Source: Halalkalibacter oceani
GTDB taxonomy: Bacteria > Bacillota > Bacilli > Bacillales > Bacillaceae_D
DNA length: 64,000 nt
Reading direction: 5' to 3'
NCBI RefSeq assembly: GCF_040544555.1
Contig: NZ_JBEPKD010000017.1
Coordinates: forward strand, 20,790 to 84,789
This document shows, piece by piece, positions 16,471 through 25,432 of this stretch. Every line of letters begins with the position of its first letter. Within the stretch, counting starts at the first letter, position 1. The position numbers were made by a program, and so were the translations under genes. Below the pieces are notes generated by a model, which ran no database searches, was not told the origin of the DNA, and worked only from the letters and a program-made list of their open reading frames with translations.

Positions 16471-19224
16471 ATGGTAGAAACTGCGGATCATAATGCGTTA
16501 TTACGGCGTGATGTTAACAAATTAGGAAGCATTTTAGGAGAGATTTTAGTCCATCATGGCGGGAAGTCTCTTTTTAATAAAGTGGAAGATATTCGCACAG
16601 CGGCGAAACAGTTGCGCCAGAGCTACAATCAGGATGCGTATGAGGCACTGAAGGCGCAAATTCAGACACTCGTGCCGCCGGAGCGTCAGCAGGTGATCAG
16701 GGCATTTTCGATTTACTTTCATTTAGTGAATATTGCCGAGCAGACGCATCGGATTCGCCGTCGGCGTGAGTATCAGCTCCAGGATGAGGAAGGGGTTCAG
16801 CCGTTTTCCCTGGAAGAGGCTGTCCTGGCGGTCAAGCAGTACGGCCTACCTGATCAGCAAGTACAGGAAGTGCTTGATGACCTGTCAATTGAGCTGATTA
16901 TGACAGCTCATCCGACGGAGGCGACGAAGCGGACGGTGCTGGAGACACAGAAAAGAATTTCGCTTATTTTGCAGCAGTTTGACCATCCGTTGCTGACGAA
17001 AAAAGAGAAAGAGAGACTGGATGAAAGTCTGTTTAATGAAGTAACGGCATTGTGGCAAACGAATGAATTGCGGCAACGGAAGCCGACCGTGCTCGATGAA
17101 GTGAAAAATGGGCTTTATTATTTTAAGGAAACACTATTTGATGTGCTGCCGGACATTCATCAGGAATTGGAGACGCAATTGGATCACTATTTTCCTGGAC
17201 ATGCTTGGAATGTACCGAATTTTCTCCATTTCGGCTCCTGGATTGGCGGGGACCGTGATGGCAACCCGAACGTTACGCCTGAAATAACATGGGAAACGTT
17301 AAAGCTGCAGCGCAGGCTCGTTTTGGATAAGTATGAGGAAGCGGTGATCGAACTGATGCGGCGCTTCAGCCAGTCGACGATGCGCGTCGAGCTTCAGCCG
17401 GAATTTCTTTCTGCGATTGAACGTGAAGAGAACACTTATTTGGAGGAAGGGGAAGCATGGCCGATTGAAGCCGAGCTTTACCGGCGGAAATTTGCTGTTA
17501 TGCTTAAGCGTCTGCGCCATGTCGGCCAATCGGCTGCCGGCTATCGATCAGCCGAGGAGCTGCTAAAAGATCTCCAACAGGTTCAAGAAAGTGCTGAAAA
17601 GCATCAGCCATCCGGACGCAAGCTGAAAACATTGCGCAAGCTCATTCGGCAAGTCCAACTGTTTGGCTTCCATCTGGCGACGCTCGATATTCGGAATCAT
17701 AGCGGCGAGCATGAATTGGCGATTGGAGAAATTTTACGTGTCGTCAACCTTTGTGACAACTATGCCGGCCTGGACGAAGACGAGAAGGTTCGTATTTTGA
17801 AGCAGGTGCTAAGTGAGCCGCGGCCTTTAATGCTGCTTCAGGAAGATTATTCAAAAGAGACGCAGGAAATTTTTAAAGTGTTCCAAATGATTAAAAAGGC
17901 GCATCAGGAATTTGGCAGCCGCTCGATTGAAGTATACCTCGTCAGCATGACGCAATCAGCGAGCGATTTGCTGGAGGTGCTTGTTTTGGCGAAGGAGGCG
18001 GGAATTTATCGCTTGCACGCCGACGGCACGGTTGAGAGCGGGCTGCATGTCGCGCCGCTTTTGGAGACCGTTGATGACTTGATTGCCGGACCGCATATTA
18101 TGAAGCAGTTGTTTGAGATGGATGTGTACAAAAAGCATCTTGAGCAGCGCGGGAATCATCAGGAAATTATGCTTGGCTACTCGGACGGCAGCAAGGATGG
18201 CGGGACGCTGACGGCGAACTGGAAGCTCTTTAAAGCGCAGCAGGAAATTCATGAAATGGCGAAGGACTTCAACATTCGCCTGAAGTTTTTCCACGGAAGA
18301 GGCGGATCGCTCGGCCGGGGCGGTGGTCCACTTTACCGCAGCATTCTCTCCCAGCCTGTGGAAACGCTCGGCGACGGCGTGAAAATTACCGAGCAGGGCG
18401 AAGTGCTTTCCTCGCGTTATTTGCTTGAGGATATCGCTTACCGGAACCTCGAACAAGCGGCATCCGCGCTCTTGTCAGCGTCGGCTAAAGTGAGCAATGA
18501 AGCAGAACCGCGTCATTTCCGTGAAAAAGCATGGGAAGAGGCGATGGAGGAAATTTCCCGGCATTCGCTCAAGAAATACCAGCAGCTCGTGTTCGGTGAT
18601 CCGGATTTCCTCACCTATTTCAAGCAGGCAACGCCGCTCAGAGAGCTTGGTGAGCTGAATATCGGTTCACGGCCGATGAGCCGCAAAAACAGTGAACGTT
18701 TCGAGGACTTGCGCGCGATTCCGTGGGTGTTTGCCTGGACGCAATGCCGGCAAATGCTTCCGGCCTGGTATGCGGCGGGAACTGGACTTGAAGCTTTTGC
18801 TGCCAAGAGCGACGAAAATCTTACATTGCTGCAGGAGATGTATCAAAAATGGCCGTTCTTCCAGTCAACGGTCAATAATTTGCAAATGGCGCTGATGAAG
18901 GCTGATCTATCGACAGCGAAGGAGTATATTACACTCGTCGAGGATGAAGCGATGGCCAACCGGATTTTTGATGATATTCAAGCCGAGTACAAGCGGACAG
19001 AAGACGTATTGCTGAAGATTTCCGGCAGCAAGCAGCTGCTTGATCACACACCTAACATTCAGGAATCAGTGCACCGCCGCAATCCATACGTCGACCCGCT
19101 AAACTTCCTGCAGGTCAACCTGATTCAAAAAATGAGAGAATCCGACGAGCAATCAGACGAACTCCTCACCGAAGTCCTCCTCACCATCAGCGGCATCGCC
19201 GCCGGACTCGTGAATACAGGCTGA
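16471..19224 (+). CDS. ppc: Phosphoenolpyruvate carboxylase
   Basis: Carboxylates PEP with bicarbonate to oxaloacetate, refilling the TCA cycle. 917 residues, the full family length. Motifs in order: LIMTAHPTEATKRT (about 145-158, active-site His), FGSWIGGDRDGNP (about 255-267), LMLGYSDGSKDGG, FFHGRGGSLGRGGGP (about 608-622, the mobile catalytic loop) and the C-terminal VNTG that reaches the active site. RBS AGGAGGAG before ATG 16471. The stop codon lies inside the stem of the following hairpin. Confidence 0.96.
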   Translation: MVETADHNALLRRDVNKLGSILGEILVHHGGKSLFNKVEDIRTAAKQLRQSYNQDAYEALKAQIQTLVPPERQQVIRAFSIYFHLVNIAEQTHRIRRRREYQLQDEEGVQPFSLEEAVLAVKQYGLPDQQVQEVLDDLSIELIMTAHPTEATKRTVLETQKRISLILQQFDHPLLTKKEKERLDESLFNEVTALWQTNELRQRKPTVLDEVKNGLYYFKETLFDVLPDIHQELETQLDHYFPGHAWNVPNFLHFGSWIGGDRDGNPNVTPEITWETLKLQRRLVLDKYEEAVIELMRRFSQSTMRVELQPEFLSAIEREENTYLEEGEAWPIEAELYRRKFAVMLKRLRHVGQSAAGYRSAEELLKDLQQVQESAEKHQPSGRKLKTLRKLIRQVQLFGFHLATLDIRNHSGEHELAIGEILRVVNLCDNYAGLDEDEKVRILKQVLSEPRPLMLLQEDYSKETQEIFKVFQMIKKAHQEFGSRSIEVYLVSMTQSASDLLEVLVLAKEAGIYRLHADGTVESGLHVAPLLETVDDLIAGPHIMKQLFEMDVYKKHLEQRGNHQEIMLGYSDGSKDGGTLTANWKLFKAQQEIHEMAKDFNIRLKFFHGRGGSLGRGGGPLYRSILSQPVETLGDGVKITEQGEVLSSRYLLEDIAYRNLEQAASALLSASAKVSNEAEPRHFREKAWEEAMEEISRHSLKKYQQLVFGDPDFLTYFKQATPLRELGELNIGSRPMSRKNSERFEDLRAIPWVFAWTQCRQMLPAWYAAGTGLEAFAAKSDENLTLLQEMYQKWPFFQSTVNNLQMALMKADLSTAKEYITLVEDEAMANRIFDDIQAEYKRTEDVLLKISGSKQLLDHTPNIQESVHRRNPYVDPLNFLQVNLIQKMRESDEQSDELLTEVLLTISGIAAGLVNTG

Positions 19225-19419
19225 TCCTCCCCGGTTTTGGGAGGATCAGCCGAAGCAGTGAGCGAAGTCGCTACCGTTTTTAAAAAGCCCGGAGAGGAGC
19301 GGGTTTCTCCTCTCCGGGCGAGTAGCGAACGAAGCCGCTGCTAAAGTCGGGAGAGCGCGGCAAGGTTAGGGCGGAGCGGCGCAAGATTTTAAAAAGGGGG
19401 AGGTGAAGTGTCCTCCCCC
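19219..19419. repeat. Cluster of three strong GC-rich hairpins
   Basis: Three hairpins with different arms: GGCTGATCCTCCC/GGGAGGATCAGCC (19219-19251, 13 pairs), GCCCGGAGAGGAG/CTCCTCTCCGGGC (19287-19319, 13 pairs) and GGGGGAGG/CCTCCCCC (19396-19419). Each is followed by a degenerate CGA-rich tract (GCGAAG..CGCT type), and the last two are preceded by TTTTAAAAAG. The first may terminate ppc, although no T-run follows. Together with the hairpin at 19550-19604 these fill the gap 19225-19602, where I see no gene. Confidence 0.75.
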
Positions 19420-19549
19420 GGGCGCCGAGGAAGCCCGAGCAAACCCCGCCTTTGGGTGGGAGAATCAGCTCTCAATGGCTCTGCCCGCTGCCCGTCTGCA
19501 AGAAGAACCCCGTTTCTAGCAGACTTTAAAACTTTGCAGTGGCGCCGCT

Positions 19550-19604
19550 CATTGCTTAGAGGCTGGACAAAAAGGTAAAAAAACAACCTTTTGTCCAGCC
19601 TCTT
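19550..19604. terminator. Convergent hairpin, CATTGCTTA family copy 2
   Basis: CATTGCTTAGAGG leads into AGAGGCTGGACAAAAAGG, an A-rich loop, and CCTTTTGTCCAGCCTCTT. It terminates the minus-strand PLD-like gene, whose stop codon touches its right arm. Confidence 0.75.
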
Positions 19605-21081
19605 AAAATGTCGAGAAGCCGCTCCATTCCTGAAAGCGGTAGAGGAGATGGGCGAGGGTGGAGTGATCGGCATAGGCTTCATAATCGAGGGTGAAGCTTG
19701 CCGTTTCATTTGTCCATAACGTCTCAAAATAATTGGCGACTTCCGCGATCAGGCCTTCGTCAATTGGGCCGGTGATTTTCACGTCGGTTTCGAGGTTGAA
19801 ATCGTCCAGATTACGCTTGGTGAAATTGGCGGAGCCACCGATAACGATTCCTTCTTCTTCTTTTGCTTTTTCAATCAAAGCGAGCTTGCTATGGTACTGC
19901 TCGCCGTGTGTGTCGTACCAGCGAATCATAATGCGGTCCTTTGACTTTTTCTTCAGCTCTGCCGCAACAGGACGATTAGGAATTCCGTTCTTTTCATGGC
20001 CGAACGCATCTTTATTGGCATCGAGAATCAATTTCACGTCAACGCCGCGTTTTGAGGCGGCAAGCAGGCTTGCGAGCAGGTCGCGATCAGAAAGATAAAA
20101 GGCGCCAATTGTAATCGCATCACCGTCTGTGGTCGCCTTGATCTCTGCCAGCAAATGCTGTTTGATTTTTCCCTCCGTTACAAGCTGGAGCTGATAGCCT
20201 TCGTCAGCAGGAGGGGAAGGGGGTAGCTCAAGCCGGTCAAGCAGAGAGCCACGATAGCCGCTGCTTTGGGCGACGGCGCGCTCCGTCTCAATAATGTCAC
20301 GCAAAATGTTGCCTTCGACGACGAACGCAATATTGGAGTGATAGCTGCTCGCATCATGTGGATTGGCTGAGCTGATCATCGCCTGTTTCTCCGTCACGAT
20401 GATTTTGCGATGATTCGCTTTAAAATTGACTAACTGCAAATATGAACGCAGGGTGACAGGCGGAGCCACATCGCTGAATGGGTTTGGCAGCCAGCCGTCT
20501 CCCTTTGTGCCGAACCATTGAAAAAGGCTGCGGTAAACGCCGGAGTAAGCGGGGTTTGAATCACGCAGCTTCGTCAGGTCGGTGATGATGACGTCTATTC
20601 CTTGCTGCTCCAGCGCGCTGAGCAGCGGCGATGCGTATGAGCCGTAAAACGTATTGATCGGGTCCGTAATAAAGATAATATCAAGATCCGGCTGCTGCTG
20701 CTTTTTTTCTACTAGCAGGCTGGTGATAGATTGAGAGAGCGCAGGGAATTCAAGCGAGCTGTCATACTCTTCATTAAAGAGAAACATATCAAGCAGAATA
20801 AACTCCTCAGCTTCCTCAATCATCGTATTCATTTTTTGAAAGATCCTTTGTTCCTGATAAGGGACGCCTTCCTTCATATAAGTCAAGTCATAAAGGAATT
20901 CAATATGTTCAATGTGATGGACCTCGCTCTCATAGGAAAGCCCGGCCGGCAATGGCTTAAGATAATGGTAGATCGCGACACAGGCTAATAATAAGAGAAC
21001 AAAGAAAAAAGTTCCAAGCCACATCACTTTTCGATTCCTTTGATTGGACGTAAAGATAATCTGTCTAATCACGGTTGACAT
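19603..21081 (-). CDS. Phospholipase D-like / cardiolipin synthase-like membrane-anchored protein
   Basis: 492 residues. An N-terminal transmembrane anchor (VMWLGTFFFVLLLLACVAIYHYL, about 20-42) precedes two PLD half-sites. The first is NHRKIIVTEKQAMISSANPHD (about 255), the second is YHSKLALIEKAKEEEGIVIGGSANFTKRN (about 420), each an HxK motif followed by S-A-N. The gap after the second lysine is longer than in canonical HKD enzymes and Glu takes the place of Asp. It probably cuts or transfers phosphodiester groups at the outer membrane face; substrate not known. ATG at 21081 has AAGGAG in front. A DUF2062 gene lies directly upstream. Confidence 0.8.
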   Translation of the reverse strand: MSTVIRQIIFTSNQRNRKVMWLGTFFFVLLLLACVAIYHYLKPLPAGLSYESEVHHIEHIEFLYDLTYMKEGVPYQEQRIFQKMNTMIEEAEEFILLDMFLFNEEYDSSLEFPALSQSITSLLVEKKQQQPDLDIIFITDPINTFYGSYASPLLSALEQQGIDVIITDLTKLRDSNPAYSGVYRSLFQWFGTKGDGWLPNPFSDVAPPVTLRSYLQLVNFKANHRKIIVTEKQAMISSANPHDASSYHSNIAFVVEGNILRDIIETERAVAQSSGYRGSLLDRLELPPSPPADEGYQLQLVTEGKIKQHLLAEIKATTDGDAITIGAFYLSDRDLLASLLAASKRGVDVKLILDANKDAFGHEKNGIPNRPVAAELKKKSKDRIMIRWYDTHGEQYHSKLALIEKAKEEEGIVIGGSANFTKRNLDDFNLETDVKITGPIDEGLIAEVANYFETLWTNETASFTLDYEAYADHSTLAHLLYRFQEWSGFSTF

Positions 21082-21116
21082 AAGATGATTCTCCTTTGTA
21101 GTAGCGTGACAGCTGA

Positions 21117-21623
21117 CTATGATGACTTGGGGACTTTCCATTTCTTTGTGAGAAATGTGAGCGCGCTTTTGCGATAGCGTTTAATAATCGTATACGTCAG
21201 GAAATAGATAATGAGACCAAATACGAGCATATTCATACACATCCCAATAAAAAAAGCCTTGCCGATTCGGACGCCTACTTTCAGGACTTCTACCGTCTCC
21301 TCAATACTTTCACCTAATTCATCAAGCTCAATAGGAATGAGCTTTTCTCCCACGACCATATTTAAATAAAACAAGAGCGGGAACGCCCAAATAATTGATA
21401 TGCCGCCGATGAAACCGCTCGTTAAATTTCCCCTTACAAGTTTGGCGCTGGCAATGGAGATAATCGGGCCAATTCCGAACGAAGGGACGAAATTAATTAA
21501 CAGACCGGCAGTAAAACCAATTGCAATGTGATGGGCATTATCTTTAATGCGTAACAAACGGATTAATAAAAATTTGAATTTACGAATATATTTATTAATA
21601 GTGTCCACCAGCCATGTTGTCAT
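21117..21623 (-). CDS. DUF2062-domain membrane protein
   Basis: 168 residues with HHIAIGFTAGLLINFVPSFGIGPIISIA, the DUF2062 signature, and three to four hydrophobic helices (about 35-60, 70-92, 118-145). DUF2062 proteins are small membrane proteins of unknown role, sometimes next to glycosyltransferases or lipid enzymes; here the neighbour is a PLD-like gene and pssA lies beyond. I set the start at ATG 21623; an in-frame TTG two codons earlier is possible. No clear RBS is visible. Confidence 0.75.
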   Translation of the reverse strand: MTTWLVDTINKYIRKFKFLLIRLLRIKDNAHHIAIGFTAGLLINFVPSFGIGPIISIASAKLVRGNLTSGFIGGISIIWAFPLLFYLNMVVGEKLIPIELDELGESIEETVEVLKVGVRIGKAFFIGMCMNMLVFGLIIYFLTYTIIKRYRKSALTFLTKKWKVPKSS

Positions 21624-21773
21624 AATCAATTTGTTCTTATCTGATCATAATCGTTTTTTGACATTTTTACAATTTTTCTTTTTTGAATTCAGCGCAAAGC
21701 CATTGCTGGTCTACCAATTTATACTTGAATCAACCTGTAATTGTTTTCATCCATAGTAAAGGCTAAATCCCCA

Positions 21774-21782
21774 TGCTATACT
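21774..21782 (+). promoter_or_regulatory. Extended -10 promoter of pssA
   Basis: TGCTATACT (TG-N-TATACT, hexamer 21777-21782), with no recognisable -35 at the right distance. It gives a leader of about 50 bases. Confidence 0.5.
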
Positions 21783-21841
21783 AGAGAGATAAAGGATGTC
21801 TCTATGGGCGATGAAATTGATGTTGGAAAGTGAGATAGAAT

Positions 21842-22537
21842 ATGCGTTGGACAAAAAGCATTCCAAATATGTTTACCCAGGGGAATCTTTATTGTGGATT
21901 TCTCTCGATCGGTTTTGCCGCAAACGGTCAATTTAACAATGCGGCGATTTTAATTTTAATCGGAATGATGCTGGACAGTATGGATGGGCGTTTGGCAAGA
22001 ATGCTGAAGGCGGACAGTCAGCTTGGGAAGGAATTGGATTCATTGGCCGATGTTGTTACGTTCGGTGTGGCGCCATCGTTTTTAATGTATTATACCTACT
22101 TTTATCAATTTGGCCTTTTAGGACTGGCTGTCGCCGGCTTGTTTCCGTTGTTTGGGGCGTATCGGCTTGCGCGTTTTAATATCGGTTCTCCTAAGCAGTC
22201 AACCAGCTATTTTATCGGTGTACCAATTACGGCTGCGGGCGGAATTTTAGCGTTGCTGACGTTATTCGGTAATCATATCCCGCAAATTATTACGACGGTG
22301 ATCTTTACCGCGCTTTGCTTTTTGATGATCAGCAAGCTGAGGATTCCAAGCCTGAAGGAAGTTCCTTTGCCGAAATACGGAACGATTGTAACTCTTTTTC
22401 TAGGCTGTCTTCTCTTTATCATTTATCGAGGAACGTACAGCTCGTTTCCTTATTTGATTTACATCGCAACGCCGATTTATATTGCTTATCTTGCCTACCG
22501 TTTCGTAAAACGGGGCAAGCAGTCAAAGCAGCAGTAA
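21842..22537 (+). CDS. pssA: CDP-diacylglycerol--serine O-phosphatidyltransferase
   Basis: Makes phosphatidylserine from CDP-diacylglycerol and L-serine in the membrane. The CDP-alcohol phosphatidyltransferase motif DG-x2-AR-x8-G-x3-D-x3-D is complete in MDGRLARML..GKELDSLAD (about 42-67). 231 residues with about seven hydrophobic segments, the usual length of the Bacillus enzyme. No psd gene is adjacent. RBS GGAAAGTGAGA. Confidence 0.9.
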   Translation: MRWTKSIPNMFTQGNLYCGFLSIGFAANGQFNNAAILILIGMMLDSMDGRLARMLKADSQLGKELDSLADVVTFGVAPSFLMYYTYFYQFGLLGLAVAGLFPLFGAYRLARFNIGSPKQSTSYFIGVPITAAGGILALLTLFGNHIPQIITTVIFTALCFLMISKLRIPSLKEVPLPKYGTIVTLFLGCLLFIIYRGTYSSFPYLIYIATPIYIAYLAYRFVKRGKQSKQQ

Positions 22538-22562
22538 GACGTCTTTCTTGGTTGAGCACTCT

Positions 22563-22582
22563 CCCCTGCAACCGTGCAGGGG
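22563..22582 (+). terminator. Short GC hairpin after pssA
   Basis: CCCCTGCA, loop ACCG, TGCAGGGG: an eight-pair perfect stem 26 bases after the pssA stop. No T-run, so termination is uncertain. Confidence 0.45.
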
Positions 22583-22661
22583 GAAGCTCGGTAAAATTGA
22601 CTCGTCTCAGGCGGTCATTGTACATAAATAAAATAATAGAATACTAGAGGAGTGTGCATTT

Positions 22662-23717
22662 ATGAAAAGGTTTTCAATTGCTGTAATACCGGGGGATGGA
22701 ATCGGAAGAGAGGTTGTGCCTGCCGCGCTTAATGTGCTTGATACAGCGGCCTCCGCCCATGGCGGCATTGCCTTTGATTATACGGAGTTCCCCTGGAGCT
22801 GCGAATATTATTTGGAGCATGGCGAGATGATGCCTGAAGATGGGCTGGAGCAATTAAAGAAGTTTGATGCGATTCTCCTTGGAGCGGTCGGGAATCCGCA
22901 GCTCGTTCCAGATCATATTTCCCTCTGGGGGCTGTTAATTAACATCCGCCGCGGCTTTCAGCAATCGATCAACATTCGGCCTGCGAAATATTTTGAAGGG
23001 CTGCGCTCGCCGTTAGCTGATCCGAAACAGTTTGATTTCATTGTCGTCCGTGAAAATAGCGAAGGGGAATACAGTGAAGTCGGCGGCCGGATTCACCAAG
23101 GGTCCTCGCAAATCGCGATCCAAAACTCGATTTTCACGAGGCCGGGGGTTGAAAATGCGCTGCGCTACGGGTTTGAGCTGGCTAAAGGGCGCAAGGGTCA
23201 TGTGACGAGCGCGACGAAGTCAAACGGAATTGTCCATACGATGCCGTTCTGGGATGAAGTATTTGCCGATGTGAAGGCTGATTATCCGGAGATTGAAGCC
23301 GAGAGCACGCATATCGATGCGCTCGCCGCCTTCTTTGTGACGAAGCCGGAAGCGTTTGATGTCGTCGTGGCGAGCAACTTGTTCGGCGATATTTTAACCG
23401 ATATCGGCGGAGCGGTCATGGGCAGCATCGGTATTGCCCCGGCAGCCAATATCAACTTAAGCGGTGAGTTTCCATCGATGTTTGAGCCTGTCCACGGTTC
23501 AGCACCGGATATTGTCGGCAAACATATCGCCAACCCGATCGGGCAAATTTGGACGGCGAAAATGATGCTTGACCATTTAGGGGAGACCGAGCTTGGCGCC
23601 GGGATATTGGCGGCGGTCGAAGAAGTAACGAAAAACGGGGTGAAGACGCCTGATATCGGCGGAAGCGCAACGACGGAAGAAGTGACGGCTGCGATTTGTG
23701 AGCAGCTGAAAAAGTAG
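22662..23717 (+). CDS. Tartrate dehydrogenase / D-malate dehydrogenase (decarboxylating)
   Basis: Member of the isocitrate/isopropylmalate dehydrogenase family, 351 residues. IAVIPGDGIGREVVP at the N-terminus, GAVGNP near 75, the WGLLINIRRGFQQSINIRPAKYF segment and VRENSEGEYSEVGGR (about 128-142) mark the tartrate/D-malate branch rather than LeuB. SNLFGDILTDIGG binds Mg and substrate, and FEPVHGSAPDIVGK is the NAD site. It oxidises D-malate or tartrate to pyruvate or hydroxypyruvate-type products with CO2 release. RBS AGAGGAGTG. The amidase and the D-lactate dehydrogenase-like gene follow on the same strand. Confidence 0.87.
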   Translation: MKRFSIAVIPGDGIGREVVPAALNVLDTAASAHGGIAFDYTEFPWSCEYYLEHGEMMPEDGLEQLKKFDAILLGAVGNPQLVPDHISLWGLLINIRRGFQQSINIRPAKYFEGLRSPLADPKQFDFIVVRENSEGEYSEVGGRIHQGSSQIAIQNSIFTRPGVENALRYGFELAKGRKGHVTSATKSNGIVHTMPFWDEVFADVKADYPEIEAESTHIDALAAFFVTKPEAFDVVVASNLFGDILTDIGGAVMGSIGIAPAANINLSGEFPSMFEPVHGSAPDIVGKHIANPIGQIWTAKMMLDHLGETELGAGILAAVEEVTKNGVKTPDIGGSATTEEVTAAICEQLKK

Positions 23718-23737
23718 AAATGGTGGAGGAGACGCGG

Positions 23738-25174
23738 ATGAAGGGACAGGAAGAGATGCTGACATTAAGCCTGGCAGAGGTTGCAGCGCATTTCCGGCAA
23801 AAAAAGCTCTCGCCGGTGGAAGTGACGAAGCAGCTGCTTTTGCGGATTGAGGAGGTCGACCCGGAGATTAATGCTTTTATTACGATTGATCAGGAGCGGG
23901 TGATGAGCGAGGCGGCAGAGGCGGAACAGGAAATACAGGCCGGCCGCTATAAAGGCCCCTTGCATGGGGTTGCAATCGGGCTTAAGGATTTGATTTACAC
24001 AAAGGATATGAAAACAACGATGGGTTCGCCGCTCTTTGCTGACTACGTGCCATCTATTGATGCGTCAGTCGTCGAGAGGCTGCAAGAGGCCGGAGCGATT
24101 ATCATAGGTAAGCTGAACACGCATCAATTCGCGTACGGTCCTACAGGCGACCGCTCTCATGCGGGTCCGGTTAAGAATCCGTACGATCTGACGAAAATGA
24201 CAGGCGGATCAAGCAGCGGTTCGGCCGCCGCCGTCTCTGCGTGCATGTGCTTTGGCGCTTTGGGGACCGATACGGGTGGCTCGATTCGTGTGCCAGCGGC
24301 TTTTTGCGGGATTGTCGGGATGAAGCCGACCTTTGGCCGAGTGAGCAAGCACGGGGTGTTCCCGCTTTCCTGGACGCTCGATCATGTCGGGCCGATGACG
24401 CGTACGGTGACAGATAATGCGCTGCTGTTGCAGGTGCTTACGGGCTACGACCGGCGCGATCCTTACAGCCTCGCTGTCGAAGAAGAGAATGTGTCAAAAA
24501 AGATCGGAGCAAGCATCAAAGGAATAAAAGTCGGCCTTCCATCAAGCTTTTACTATACGGATTTGCATCCGGAAGTGAGGGAAAGCATGGAACGAAGCAT
24601 TGCCGTCCTGCGTGAAAGCGGAGCGGTGATCGAAGAGGTGCACGTGCCGCATATCGAGCAGTTCGCAGAAGCGCATAAAGTGATTCTCCGTTCGGATGCC
24701 TATGCAGTTCACCGCGAGCGGTTGGCAGCCCATCCCGACGAGTGGGATGATGAGGTCAAAGAGCGGCTTTTGACCGGGTTGGAGACGAAAGGCTTTGAAT
24801 ACGCTGAAGCGCTGCAAATACGTCAGCAGGCGAAAGAAGAGTTCGCCGCGGCTTTACAGCAGGTAGATGTACTGCTTACACCGACGGTTCCGATTTTAGC
24901 TCCTGAAATTAATGGGCGCCATGTTGATATCGAGTCCTATCAAAAGCAGCACATCCGCTGGTCGATTATGAAGCTGACCGCACCGACGAATTTTACCGGC
25001 CTTCCAAGTTTATCGCTACCGTCAAGCCGAGCTGACAACGGGCTGCCGATCGGAGCGCAGCTGATCGGCCGTCCTCTGGAGGAGGCGTTGCTGTATCAAA
25101 TCGGCTATGCGTTAGAGCAGGGACTCGCTCTTCAGCCGGCCAAATGGCAAATTGGGCAGAAGCAATCAAACTAA
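23738..25174 (+). CDS. Amidase (amidase signature family)
   Basis: 478 residues with the Ser-Ser-Lys triad: GVAIGLKDLIY (Lys near 83), GGSSSGSAAAVSA (Ser near 158) and GTDTGGSIRVPAAFCG (Ser near 182). It hydrolyses an amide to acid and ammonia. The fold is shared with GatA, but gatC/gatB are absent and the context is catabolic, so a free amidase is more likely. ATG 23738 lies behind GGTGGAGGAG; the ATG at 23720 is within that RBS region. Twenty bases from the previous gene, so co-transcribed. Confidence 0.85.
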   Translation: MKGQEEMLTLSLAEVAAHFRQKKLSPVEVTKQLLLRIEEVDPEINAFITIDQERVMSEAAEAEQEIQAGRYKGPLHGVAIGLKDLIYTKDMKTTMGSPLFADYVPSIDASVVERLQEAGAIIIGKLNTHQFAYGPTGDRSHAGPVKNPYDLTKMTGGSSSGSAAAVSACMCFGALGTDTGGSIRVPAAFCGIVGMKPTFGRVSKHGVFPLSWTLDHVGPMTRTVTDNALLLQVLTGYDRRDPYSLAVEEENVSKKIGASIKGIKVGLPSSFYYTDLHPEVRESMERSIAVLRESGAVIEEVHVPHIEQFAEAHKVILRSDAYAVHRERLAAHPDEWDDEVKERLLTGLETKGFEYAEALQIRQQAKEEFAAALQQVDVLLTPTVPILAPEINGRHVDIESYQKQHIRWSIMKLTAPTNFTGLPSLSLPSSRADNGLPIGAQLIGRPLEEALLYQIGYALEQGLALQPAKWQIGQKQSN

Positions 25175-25298
25175 CTAAACGGCAGTGCCCTCTGAACGAT
25201 ACAGGACAGGGAAAAGCAGGACTGTCTCGCAGGATGATTTGCAGAAAAGAGATTAAATTTGCGGGAAGATTCCAGAAAGGCACTTCGCACCGCGCTTA

Positions 25299-25335
25299 CG
25301 TTCTCCATGAAAGACCCACGCTTTCATGGAGAACG
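25299..25335. repeat. Perfect 15-pair inverted repeat
   Basis: CGTTCTCCATGAAAG, seven-base loop ACCCACG, CTTTCATGGAGAACG. No T-run. It sits in the 258-base gap between the amidase and the flavoprotein gene. No ORF or transposase is associated. Confidence 0.75.
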
Positions 25336-25357
25336 AATACCGTTGTAACGGCTCGGC

Positions 25358-25385
25358 AAAAGGTAAAAAACGACCTTTTGTTCCA
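25358..25385 (+). terminator. Weak terminator-like hairpin
   Basis: AAAAGGT, A-rich loop, ACCTTTTG, then TTCCATTCTTTATT. It resembles a truncated member of the AAAAGG/CCTTTT hairpin family. Confidence 0.4.
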
Positions 25386-25432
25386 TTCTTTATTAACTGA
25401 ATAATCAAACGATGACGGGGGCTGATTTATCC

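Noticed and set aside
19219..19604. CRISPR array
   Set aside because: The hairpins differ in sequence, spacing is irregular and no cas gene is near.
23738..25174. GatA subunit of the Glu-tRNA amidotransferase
   Set aside because: gatC and gatB are not adjacent and the context is catabolic.
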